DNA of 64,000 nucleotides, taken from assembly GCA_030248195.1 (NCBI GenBank), contig JASAND010018129.1, positions 80,663 to 144,662 on the forward strand. Direction: 5' to 3'. Below are positions 33,553 through 42,775 of the stretch, one piece after another. This stretch comes from Trissonchulus latispiculum (taxonomy: Eukaryota; Nematoda; Enoplea; Enoplida; Ironidae). Positions within the stretch are counted from its first letter, which is position 1; the number at the start of each line of letters is the position of its first letter. The notes below the pieces were generated by a model that made no database searches, was not told the origin of the DNA, and was given only the letters and a program-made list of their open reading frames with translations. The position numbers and the translations under genes were made by a program.

Positions 33553-35333
33553 ACCTCCACAAGAAAAATGGGTGGGATTTCTGCTAGGGGGAATAAACCA
33601 AAATGTTAACCCATTTCTTTCCAAAATGTTATCAATTACACATCATAACAATTATCTATCACTTCTAATCAATGACTACTAACAATAGCTCTATATAACA
33701 GTTCTTCTAATAATCAAGATTAAGACCAATAAAGAGTATTTTACATGTGCTGTGTTTCGTGCTTGACATATATCCCAGTTCATATCATTATTCCTTTTGT
33801 AGTACACTAGCCTCCTAGGGCTTACCAGTCACAGTTCGTTATATTATCTGCTCTACATATTAAATTCTAACTTCTACTTCTTCTCTTTCTTGCAGGTGGG
33901 GTCGATCTACTATGGATCCGTTCCGCAACCACCATAACCTTCAAAATGTAAACTAATTTGCATATTCCTTTCAGGTGGGGTCGATCTACTATGGATCCGT
34001 TCCGCAACCACCATAATCCTCAAGACGTATACTAATTTGCATAATTTTTTAGTTCAGTTTTGCACTGAACACACCTGGTTCAGTGTCAGCGGGGGACTTG
34101 GGTTCATAAGCGCACCTGGCTTATATTTCAGCATGGGAATTCATAAGCGCACCCGGCTTATAGTACAGCATTTATTAGGGGTCGGCCTTCAATGGGCCCG
34201 TACCTCCCTAATCTCGTCTCCTTTTCTAGATATCAATATGAAAACTGAAATATTGGTTATCCATTTACTATTCCCGTCTCACGTCATTACAATTCATTCC
34301 AGCAATACAAAGACCATCTCCTCATTCAATACTAAATTCATATTATTATCGACCGTTACAGTATAAAAATAAGCCACGGGACTGTCTCAAAATGACTCAT
34401 CATAAAGATTCCTCATTCTTTTTAACTCATCAATTTTCATATCTCGGGATAACCAATAGGGCACAATACAGATATAACAGTTACAAACATTCAGCTAAAT
34501 ATTTCCTGATTAGCATATTAAAGTTTGATTCCACTCATTCAAGCTTTCACGATTAACTTTGAAATAAGCATCGAACTTCCCCGTTTTAACGTTCTCGAAT
34601 TATTAACAACTACACTATCAGCAATTATTCAAATTCGTTTTTTAAACTGTCACAAGCACATAATCATTAAATATAATTAATTAATACAACAGACACTCAT
34701 TATGAACATTCTGATGATTTGTACAGCAATACAATTAAAACGTTATTAATACCAATATAACACAACAGAATAACATAGCATATGAAATTACTGAATGACA
34801 GATTCAACAAACACAACAAACTAACCAGATTTCTGAATAAAATGCAACAGCTAAGGTTCTGAACTGGAAATTACTAGACACGTTATCCTTGCCATATGAT
34901 TTTTATAACATTCCCTCTTTAGCCAACCTTCTCCCTCTTCACACAATACTCACACAAGATTCCAAATACTACAACCACAATTAATATTACAACTACAATT
35001 CTAAACCCAAACAATATTATAATGACCAATATAATGATACAATTAGCTATGCTTTACAAGATACTGCAATTATTTCTAAATCTTTCGTCATGGTCATGAA
35101 ACTTTCTGTACAAATAACCGCATACTATTTTTGGTTCTTTTTGAGTTATTAGATACTAACAATTACTTAGTTACTTACAAAACTTCACAGTTACTACATA
35201 TACAGCAAAATACACTTCACTATTTTTTGTTTTATATGCATATCAGATTTTTTTTGAATTTTTTCACGAAATAGTACCTTTTTTGTTATCTTTTGAACAT
35301 TTTTAACTACAACTCTCTATTATATAGTTAGAT
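33553..35333. other. 3' untranslated interior of the LTR element
   Basis: AT-rich, with no minus-strand frame of note. A purine-rich GTGGAGGT abuts the 3' LTR on the minus strand and is the candidate polypurine tract. One 109-codon plus-strand frame near 34,100 has no recognisable content. Confidence 0.5.
33893..34043. repeat. 79-bp tandem duplication
   Basis: CAGGTGGGGTCGATCTACTA begins at 33,893 and at 33,972. The copies are nearly identical through ATCCGTTCCGCAACCACC and ACTAATTTGCATA. Confidence 0.9.
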
Positions 35334-36627
35334 CTAACTGCTCCAGCGAGGGGGAGTGTAATCTTCCTCCTCATAGTAGAAGGGCTCAGGGGACTCTGTG
35401 AGCCAACGCAAATAGTCTTCCATTTGTTCCTCCAAGGTGGGAGGATCGCATTCTGCGCAAGCGCAAGGGAGGGTATCTGGTGGGACGTTGGTCGGTTCTG
35501 GCTCCCTTTCAGGTTCGTTGGCTCTGCAAAGGAGCCGCAATTCTTCGAGCTGACGCCAGTACTCTCTGGCTGGAATGATTTCGGCCTCCAGACAGCTGCG
35601 TAGAGCTTGAATCTCCCTAATGATGTAGTTGGGGATGTCATGGCGCCAATCATCAGGAACCAGAGGAGGTGCCATTCCAGGTGGGGGTAGTGGATCCAGA
35701 CTGTCTACCACGGATTCCGGGAGGGACTCAGATTCAGGGAGGGATTCGGTTTCGGATGCAGGTGTGATTTCTTCAACATCTTGCTCTTCTTCTTCCCAAT
35801 CCTCCTCGACAGAAAAGTCCTGGTTTGGGAACTTGGGGGGTGAAATGGGAGGATAGGGGCGGGTCTCATTCAGCATCGTAGGGTAGTTGGGCTCCGGCCC
35901 AAAGGGCGGTGGAGGGTAATAGGGTTGTGGGTTTGGAATATCCGGGTTGTTGACTATCTGCAGAATTTCCTTTCGCAGATTCTCCAAAGAGACAGCGTAG
36001 AGGGCTCTATCACCCGGAGTATCATCTACCTTATAAGTGTTGAGTGAGAAAATGCGGAAGGCGGCTTGAATATGATCCTGAACGGTCGTGTCAGGATGGA
36101 TACTGACAGCGTTGTCTGTATCAATCTGAGCCTTTCTGAGCCGCAAGCCAGTATCGCCGAATTTGGTCTTGTATCCCGGGTATTGTGTGGCAACGGGATA
36201 TTTATCTTCTTTGGGGAACATTTCCAGGAGACGTTCTGCTCTATATGTCTTCGGTTCATGATGAGGGTGGTCGTTTAGGCTCTTCAGGACAGTGTAGGAA
36301 CCCAGCCAATGAGGCACTTTTACTGGACAACGGGTCGCGGCCTGCTTCTGGCCTGGTTTTGCGAATGGAACTCCGCATTGAGGACAGATTGCCTGGCCAT
36401 CTGATGAGGGTGTACAGGTTGTGGGCCTGTAACCAAGATACGGTTGGGCAATTGGGGGATTTGGCATCGCAGAGGGAACTGGAGCTCTGTGTCGGATGGC
36501 TGGTGAAGGATCCGTTGAGATAGAATATATGCCCCATTCCATCAGGGCTTCTCTGACACGGTTCCGTTGGGGCGGTTCTGTGGGGTCATAGGTATTGGCA
36601 TATGGGGTTGTTTTCTTTATTTTCCAT
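35334..36627 (-). CDS. Orphan protein of the LTR element, proline- and acid-rich
   Basis: The open frame is about 430 codons. It runs up to a splice-acceptor-like TTTTCTACTTTCAG ending at 36,628, so it is probably the body of a spliced mRNA. The first in-frame ATG is at 36,542 (MEWGIYSIST). Visible features: a CPQCGVPF cysteine pair with a later Cys and His residues that may bind zinc, a Pro-rich middle (YYPPPPFGPEP), a strongly acidic stretch (EEDWEEEEQDVEE) with SLPESE repeats, and a CACAEC cluster near the end. I recognise no family. Its position last before the 3' LTR and its spliced look suggest an accessory gene. Confidence 0.65.
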
Positions 36628-36645
36628 CTGAAAGTAGAAAACACT
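36628..36645 (-). promoter_or_regulatory. Splice acceptor before the orphan frame
   Basis: The minus strand reads GTTTTCTACTTTCAG followed by ATGGAAAAT, a pyrimidine-rich tract ending in CAG. The long frame is open across the junction in a phase that needs an upstream exon. Confidence 0.5.
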
Positions 36646-36932
36646 AATGCCACAGATTAATGAATTCTAGCATGGAATTTGTGTATGTTATGCAGTCTAG
36701 CCTGACGTACCCAGTCGAGGTCTATTAGACGCATGATTTTTGCGAGTGGGAAATAGGAGCAGTTAGAGAATTGAACTCCTCAAAAATGTATCATTTTCAA
36801 AATTAACTAGAAGAAATAGTTATTAGATACATGTCCCATATACAATATACAAACAGGCAAGACAAATATCTGTACACAACAATTTCAACTATAACAAAAA
36901 GAATAATATATATCACAGCCTTAGACAACAGT
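36646..36932. other. Spacer between NADAR and orphan frames
   Basis: AT-rich and non-coding. It probably acts as the end of the NADAR message region and as intron for the next gene. A cluster of ATAATATATATC lies near 36,900. Confidence 0.4.
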
Positions 36933-38393
36933 TCAACGGCGTCTGGGCCTCTTCGAGGGCGGTCCATGGAATCGGGGGCGATCATGCAGGGATAGGGGCA
37001 TTAGAGATGGGACAGAGGGTGACCGCTTCTTCGGAGAGGAGTGAGGTTCCTTCCTCTTTGGGGGATCAGGGACCTTTCTCTGGGACTCCTTGGGCTTTGA
37101 AGAGCCATAGGGTTTGGTATCTGGATGGCGGGGCCGGTAGATGGGGGAATCCTTGTGAGGCCGTTTACTGAGGTAAACGGACAAGGGGACTCGCTTCAGG
37201 GAGGTGGCCGTCCAAGACTGAAGAAGCCTCTGGTTAAAACAGAGGGGAAGGGCATAAGTGTGCCCGGTAGGGATGGCCACGGGATCCTGGGGCCGGAAGT
37301 GGGTGCCGTCATCACGGAATGTGTAGCATCCCCACACCAATCCGGCCCAGGCAGGATCTTTCTTCATGGTCTTCACCGGGTCGACTGAATCCGGAACATA
37401 CACCAATGTTGGCAAGGCCCGGATCATGGGCACCGACTCCATATAGGGTGGAATATCCTTGAACTCCTGGTGGAGTCGCATGGCCTCGTCCCTGTAGAGG
37501 TCGTTGGGACATTTGTGGATGGTAGTGTCGATTTCTGGTACCACCACAATTCTGGTAAGCAGGGGGGAACGGATGGCCAGAGCCACCCGCAGACAGCGGA
37601 CAGGGGTGGCCTTCGTGATAGGGAACGTCAGCGGTTCTGACGTTCCGGCAATTTCTCTGAGAAGGGCCAGGACCTGGGGATTTTGGAGGGCGCATCCTCC
37701 AATCACGGCCACACGAGGGCGCACGGTATAGATACCTTCAGCGTCCTTCAAATAGACCCTGAAGAATTCCAACAACTGGCTAAGCATATTGGCGGCCTGA
37801 TGGGAGGCACAGTGATCAGAAGCCTCCTGATCGAGGGTCTTCTTAGACACCTCCAATTCTCTGAGGCGAAGGTCTAGGAGTTCCTGGTGGATACCCCAGA
37901 AGCGATTTCTGGTGGCCTCCATGAGGCGACTGTCTCTGGTCGCCAACAGTTCTTCCTTGAATTGGGGGAGGGAAAACTTGGCAAAGAGGACTGCACCCAT
38001 AACGAGGGTTTTGAATGGGTAGTGGTAATTTGGATTCATGAGGAGGCGGCTGAGCTGCACATCCGCATTGGCCATCTGTTTGGCCTCCAGGGGTTCACGG
38101 ATCTTAAGGATCTTGTAGGCGGTGGAGAATGATCCTGTAAGGAAGGCAAGAATCGCCTGATATAGGTTTTCCGCCGTGAAGGCGGCCTTGTTCCAATGAC
38201 GGATCATAATGGGGTCGCCCTTGGCATCGCGACCTTCAACTCTGGCGAAGTTGGACAACTTCTGGTATTCAGTGGCATTACTCCTAAAGTAGATGTAATG
38301 CCCAGGGCTATCAGGATGGTATGGGAGTTGGAATAGGGACAACCTTCTCAATTGTTCAAGGGAATTCTGGTGAATCACGTTGATGTTGTTCAT
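36933..38393 (-). CDS. NADAR-domain (YbiA-like) protein of the LTR element
   Basis: 486 aa from ATG 38,393, directly behind a splice-acceptor-like TTTTGCATTCTAG. Residues 33-170 read as a NADAR (DUF1768/YbiA) domain: YFRSNATEYQKLSNFA, the Glu of FTAENLYQA (family catalytic-position Glu), FAKFSLPQF, then LLATRDSRLMEATRNRFWG, the conserved C-terminal signature. Known NADAR enzymes cleave N-glycosidic bonds: YbiA-type on riboflavin intermediates, DarT-linked ones by removing ADP-ribose from guanine. Residues 225-345 form a second region I cannot assign (RVAVIGGCALQNPQ). The tail is basic and proline-rich, ending KRPRRR, a possible nuclear signal. Inference: it may act on ADP-ribosylated nucleic acid or NAD-related metabolites in the host. 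The frame is intact. Confidence 0.78.
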   Translation of the reverse strand: MNNINVIHQNSLEQLRRLSLFQLPYHPDSPGHYIYFRSNATEYQKLSNFARVEGRDAKGDPIMIRHWNKAAFTAENLYQAILAFLTGSFSTAYKILKIREPLEAKQMANADVQLSRLLMNPNYHYPFKTLVMGAVLFAKFSLPQFKEELLATRDSRLMEATRNRFWGIHQELLDLRLRELEVSKKTLDQEASDHCASHQAANMLSQLLEFFRVYLKDAEGIYTVRPRVAVIGGCALQNPQVLALLREIAGTSEPLTFPITKATPVRCLRVALAIRSPLLTRIVVVPEIDTTIHKCPNDLYRDEAMRLHQEFKDIPPYMESVPMIRALPTLVYVPDSVDPVKTMKKDPAWAGLVWGCYTFRDDGTHFRPQDPVAIPTGHTYALPLCFNQRLLQSWTATSLKRVPLSVYLSKRPHKDSPIYRPRHPDTKPYGSSKPKESQRKVPDPPKRKEPHSSPKKRSPSVPSLMPLSLHDRPRFHGPPSKRPRRR

Positions 38394-38412
38394 CTAGAAT
38401 GCAAAAGAATAC
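38394..38412 (-). promoter_or_regulatory. Splice acceptor abutting the NADAR start codon
   Basis: The minus strand reads ATTCTTTTGCATTCTAG immediately followed by the ATG. Acceptor and start are adjacent, as in genes expressed from spliced or trans-spliced mRNAs. Confidence 0.55.
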
Positions 38413-39242
38413 ATAGGAACAATTGTCGAACCATAACAATCATTCCTCTACTTGCGACATTGGGCACATTAAGAAATACCTATTTCTTAACGGAGAATCA
38501 AGCTATGAAGTGCCACAGACTTTAGCTTATTAAGAAATACCAATTTCTTAGTTTGATTTAGTAACTAACACAGGGATCATTTACAAGTGCTGGCAGTAAA
38601 CCCAGGAATCGTGTATGTGTAATTACAGTATAAATATACATTTATAGTAATTAATATAACAGAGTAACATTATAAAACATCTAATTAGACATACTAGACA
38701 ATAAGATCAAGAATGAAAGTACAGCATTTACATAATTAACACTTGTGTGAGACGGGAAGGAAGGGCATGGCTTACTATTGGCAACTCTGGTTTACACTTC
38801 TTGACTAGACTTACTCACAAATGCATGCACATACAATAATTATTTATACTCCTTTAACACATTTCATATTTTTAAAACTTCATTAAATCTTCCAAACCAA
38901 ACTTTACACGAAATGACCAAATTCTAAACTATTAGTTCATATTTTTATGTTATTTTTCTTAATTATATATCTTTTTATATGATTTTCCTGTTATCATGTG
39001 GGGGATGATAATCGGAGATTTATACACAAACAATTTTGTTTTATTTTTGGTGTTTAGTGGTTAATTTTGAGATTATTAATTTTTAAATTTAAAATAGACT
39101 TTTGTTTAGTGGATGAATTATTTAAGATAGGTAGTTTCTCATAGTATATGCTAAATAGACTGAAAACTGAACTACACTTCCAATTATCATCCTCGGGGAG
39201 AGAGCTGACTCCCCAGTTTAAACATATTTAAGATGGTTAGTG
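38413..39242. other. Spacer between the protease/Gag-like frame and NADAR
   Basis: AT-rich, no frame. Two short palindromes (TTAAGAAATA/TATTTCTTAA near 38,470 and a variant near 38,529). Confidence 0.5.
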
Positions 39243-42200
39243 CTAGTATTCTGGGGAAGCAGGTTCTTCTGGCTCCAGCGACCAAGGGGCTCCGGACCTA
39301 TTACGAATTCGCTCTCGAACTTGTGGGGCTGATTGTGGGTCGGCTGTTCGTCCCTCTAAATAATGTTGTGTTGTTGATGAGTCCCTGGAGGAATATCTAG
39401 AACCTTCACGTGGGATTGAGTAATCCAGGGGCATATGAGCATCTTCCTCATTAAAGTATCCTCCTCCAAATCCGGGAGGTACATTTATTCCACATTCAGT
39501 AGCTCGACGCCTGTGACTTCTTTGTTCTGTAGTAGGGGTTGTTTGCGGGACTCGGGGTTGATCAGCCGTGGATTGTGCAGCATAGTTAGGGAGTGGTGCT
39601 TGTTGTTTCTCTCTTGGTAAATACCGTTCTCCTATCAATGCAGATTGGTACAGATCATACAAACTCTTGGCCTTATCTGGATACATTTCTGTTCGATCAC
39701 GCACTTCATGTCTTAACCCGGCAATAAAAAGCAAACTGAGGTAGGTGTCGACAGATTTTGCAGTCATTCGTTCGGGATACACTTGCCCGGCATAAGCAAG
39801 CAACCGTTCGTAGAAACTATCCACTGATTCGTTTTCCCTTTGTGCAATTGTACTCAGCAATTCTCTCCAAGCACGAAAATCTGCGGGAGATTGAGTCGTC
39901 CTGTCGGCCAGTTTCGGTGTTACTGTTCTGGCAGGAGTTGTCTGAACCTCTGACGCGGAAGCTCTCATCCGGGTTGAAGGGCCTGGTTTATCTTTATAGA
40001 GATCCTCTTCAACTGAGAGAGCCAATAGATACAATTCATCTAGTCGACCAGTAGAAATAGGCATTTGAAGGCGTATATCCCTTTGTAGTCCAATGATGAA
40101 GATTCTTCCTAGGCTGATCATGATTGATTCTGAATTAATGTAATCACCATAGACACTATCCGCATAGTCACGAACTCTATGGTAATACTGCTTTATGGTT
40201 TCTGATTCACCCTGCTTAACCGGGGGTGAGGAAGTCGTTGATGGATGCGCTTTAGAAGGCCGCGGGGAGCGTGCTCTCGCTCCTTGGGAAGCTTCTGTCT
40301 TGACATCCGGCATATGACGTGATTGGGTAGTTGGAGCCATAATTTTTCTTCTAAGATCCCTTGAGATCATTTCAGATACTCGATGTGTTGTTGTTAAGGG
40401 GATGGAGTATGCTGCGGGTGGAGGGGTAAGGTGTATCTTCAACTGTTTTGTAGAAAGGCAAAGTTCAAAGGAACCACTGAACTTAGCCAGAACATCAATT
40501 CCCAATAGCATCGCCTGAGGTAGGTGAGGGCTAACTAAAATAGCATGAGGGATCGGTGGGTGGTTGGGACACCCTGGGAAGGAGATAGCTGTTTCGAGTT
40601 TCTTTGTAATATTCAATTGATGTCCGGTGGCTGAGGAGCTCTGTCGTGGACGTTCTAGATTCGTCAGGGGAAAATTGTGCCTCTGAGCTATTTCTTCGGA
40701 CATCACGGTAATACTGGCTCCTGTATCAAGAACAGCTTCAATTGTAATTCCTTGAATAGATATGTCGATACAGGGTATGGGAAGGATTGTGGGTGTACCT
40801 CTAGGTGTATAGTCGACTTCATCCATCAGGCACCAGATCCTGTCTCTCCTGCCGGTGGATGAATCTCTGGATCGATTACCTTGATACGGCGGGGGAGTAA
40901 CGGCTCGAGCTCCAGCTCTTCCAATATCTGGACTTGCAGCGCGCAATGGCGGACTTTCTCGTTCATATGAGCTTGCTCTATATTGGTGTAGCTGGTGAAA
41001 TGGTTCATTTCTTAGTTGTTCTTCTTCTGGTGCAGACAATAATGGTCTTCTAGGTCTGATAGGGTTAGGGTATCCAGATTCTGGGGAGTAGGGTGGATAG
41101 GGTGGTAGTGGTTCCAGAGGAATGTCTTCGAATCTTAGCTGTCCTCTTCCAGGAGGATGAGCATAGGATCGAGGCCTAGCTCCTTTGGCCCTGCCTTCTG
41201 TGACAGCGTGTATTGGATGTAATGGTCCTCCAAGCAGAGGTGACCGGCTACGCAATTCGGATGGGCTTGAGCTGTCAGGAGGTGACGTTGGAGGTGAGGT
41301 TGGAGTTCTTTGAGTTCCTGTTCCCAATCTACTCAGTCTTTGTCCTAATCCGAAACATGATCCACGTATCCGTTGGAGAAGATTTTCCCTGAATTCACTC
41401 ATACACGGGGAAAACCAAATGGTAACAATCACTCCCACCACAATCAGGATAAGAATGATTATGAAACCAGTCCAAAAGTTCATGTTGAGAGGGTGGATGA
41501 CGAGCGGTGCAGTGCGGTGATGTTTTTCCAGCAATTTCTTCACGGCTTTGTTTTCATATTCTGCTCGTTCTAGATCAGTGAATTGGATAGGCACTATGCC
41601 CAAATCGGGGGATTCGAAGGGGACTTTATAGGTAATGAGGGGCGCTGAGTATTGTACCACCTCTATTGCGCTGGTTAGGACCAGATCACCAACTATAATA
41701 TGATTGTAGGATCCATGCTCTATCCATATTACACCATTACTGGGTACTGCGATTGTTTCCCCACGTGATACATGTTGTAATTGTGGAGTTTGAGTCAGCA
41801 TGATTTCGGAATGACTGGTTCTGATTAATACACCAGCTGGTGTGGAGGCAAAATCTGTATCGGGAGTTAGAACTTTCACCATCATCTGTTGCCTACAGTT
41901 TGCGGAATCAATAGGAGTGGCTGAAACGATAGCTTTGAGGCAAGCTGATTGGGGTGTTGAAATCAACGATTCCGGTCCACAAACCCATAGTCCCGGTGAT
42001 GATCGGCACTCTTCAAGCTTAATTTCAGAGAATTCGGAATTACGATGATTAACCTCGTGTCTGACGAAGCGCGGAACTGGGGCCTTCATCTGAGCATGAT
42101 TTGAGGGATCATTATATCCAACATTGCTGACCTCGTAAATGGGTGCCACATCCTCTCGTGTGGGAGTGGGTATTTCCATAATAAATCCGAAAAGTAGTTT

Positions 42201-42653
42201 TCTGATATCCATTCGTACAGGATAGATCTTCCCAAATCTATAAATCAAGCTAGGTTCGTCCCTCAAGATTGTTTGGTTAAGTTGAGCGTGTCCATTCACT
42301 ATGTCACGGATGATTTTGTAGTTGATAAGACTAGGAGAAATCCGTCCGTCCAATCCAGCGGTCATGACGCTATCAATACTGTGCTTAAGGGAATGCTCGA
42401 AGTTGGACACAATTAATGAATACTGCACCTGAGTACTCATGGTCAAGGCTTCACATCGTGCAGAATTGATCAACCCAACTAATTCTTGTACGGAGTAATG
42501 CATGAAAGAGTAAATTTGTTCATTCGCCTCAACTAACTTCTCCAAGGCTTCGTTATGAGCGATTACCTGTTCATCCAGTTTTTGGGTGGCTTCAATGACA
42601 GCATTGACCTTATCTTTTACGGATCCCAAATTAACAGTATTGGATATGGCCAT
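39243..42653 (-). CDS. Envelope transmembrane part, aspartic protease and Gag-like modules
   Basis: 1136 codons from the first ATG; the frame stays open about 120 bases upstream of it. Residues 1-120 look like a heptad-rich fusion-protein ectodomain ending in GRISPSLI, as in baculovirus-F/errantivirus-type envelopes. Residues 393-413 form a membrane anchor. A Pro-rich tail with a PPPY late-domain-like motif follows. Residues 640-725 are a retroviral-type protease (VLDTGASITV with LLGIDVLAKF). Residues about 815-895 and 920-1010 are two Gag-like helical modules (FIIGLQRDIR, FIAGLRHEVR). Protease placed behind envelope is not the usual order. Bases just upstream of the ATG encode a basic RNRR site and a hydrophobic segment. 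Splicing or processing probably separates these parts. Envelope identity is by architecture, not alignment. Confidence 0.72.
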   Translation of the reverse strand: MAISNTVNLGSVKDKVNAVIEATQKLDEQVIAHNEALEKLVEANEQIYSFMHYSVQELVGLINSARCEALTMSTQVQYSLIVSNFEHSLKHSIDSVMTAGLDGRISPSLINYKIIRDIVNGHAQLNQTILRDEPSLIYRFGKIYPVRMDIRKLLFGFIMEIPTPTREDVAPIYEVSNVGYNDPSNHAQMKAPVPRFVRHEVNHRNSEFSEIKLEECRSSPGLWVCGPESLISTPQSACLKAIVSATPIDSANCRQQMMVKVLTPDTDFASTPAGVLIRTSHSEIMLTQTPQLQHVSRGETIAVPSNGVIWIEHGSYNHIIVGDLVLTSAIEVVQYSAPLITYKVPFESPDLGIVPIQFTDLERAEYENKAVKKLLEKHHRTAPLVIHPLNMNFWTGFIIILILIVVGVIVTIWFSPCMSEFRENLLQRIRGSCFGLGQRLSRLGTGTQRTPTSPPTSPPDSSSPSELRSRSPLLGGPLHPIHAVTEGRAKGARPRSYAHPPGRGQLRFEDIPLEPLPPYPPYSPESGYPNPIRPRRPLLSAPEEEQLRNEPFHQLHQYRASSYERESPPLRAASPDIGRAGARAVTPPPYQGNRSRDSSTGRRDRIWCLMDEVDYTPRGTPTILPIPCIDISIQGITIEAVLDTGASITVMSEEIAQRHNFPLTNLERPRQSSSATGHQLNITKKLETAISFPGCPNHPPIPHAILVSPHLPQAMLLGIDVLAKFSGSFELCLSTKQLKIHLTPPPAAYSIPLTTTHRVSEMISRDLRRKIMAPTTQSRHMPDVKTEASQGARARSPRPSKAHPSTTSSPPVKQGESETIKQYYHRVRDYADSVYGDYINSESIMISLGRIFIIGLQRDIRLQMPISTGRLDELYLLALSVEEDLYKDKPGPSTRMRASASEVQTTPARTVTPKLADRTTQSPADFRAWRELLSTIAQRENESVDSFYERLLAYAGQVYPERMTAKSVDTYLSLLFIAGLRHEVRDRTEMYPDKAKSLYDLYQSALIGERYLPREKQQAPLPNYAAQSTADQPRVPQTTPTTEQRSHRRRATECGINVPPGFGGGYFNEEDAHMPLDYSIPREGSRYSSRDSSTTQHYLEGRTADPQSAPQVRERIRNRSGAPWSLEPEEPASPEY

Positions 42654-42775
42654 ACCAAGTCCAACTATACCAATAATGGAACCGACGGCTCGCCTATTTC
42701 TCTGAAGAGGGAGTTTGGATTGGACATGTTGGAATCCAGTATCTGCGTAAAGCGTTGTATTCTTGATATTTAGGT
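42654..42775 (-). other. Frame break at the envelope cleavage region
   Basis: The upstream frame (surface part) stops at 42,694. The downstream frame (transmembrane part) is open from about 42,770. In the downstream frame lies RNRR followed by a hydrophobic, glycine-rich segment, the pattern of a furin-type site and fusion peptide. Whether the change of frame is recoding, splicing or a mutation cannot be told from one copy. Confidence 0.55.
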
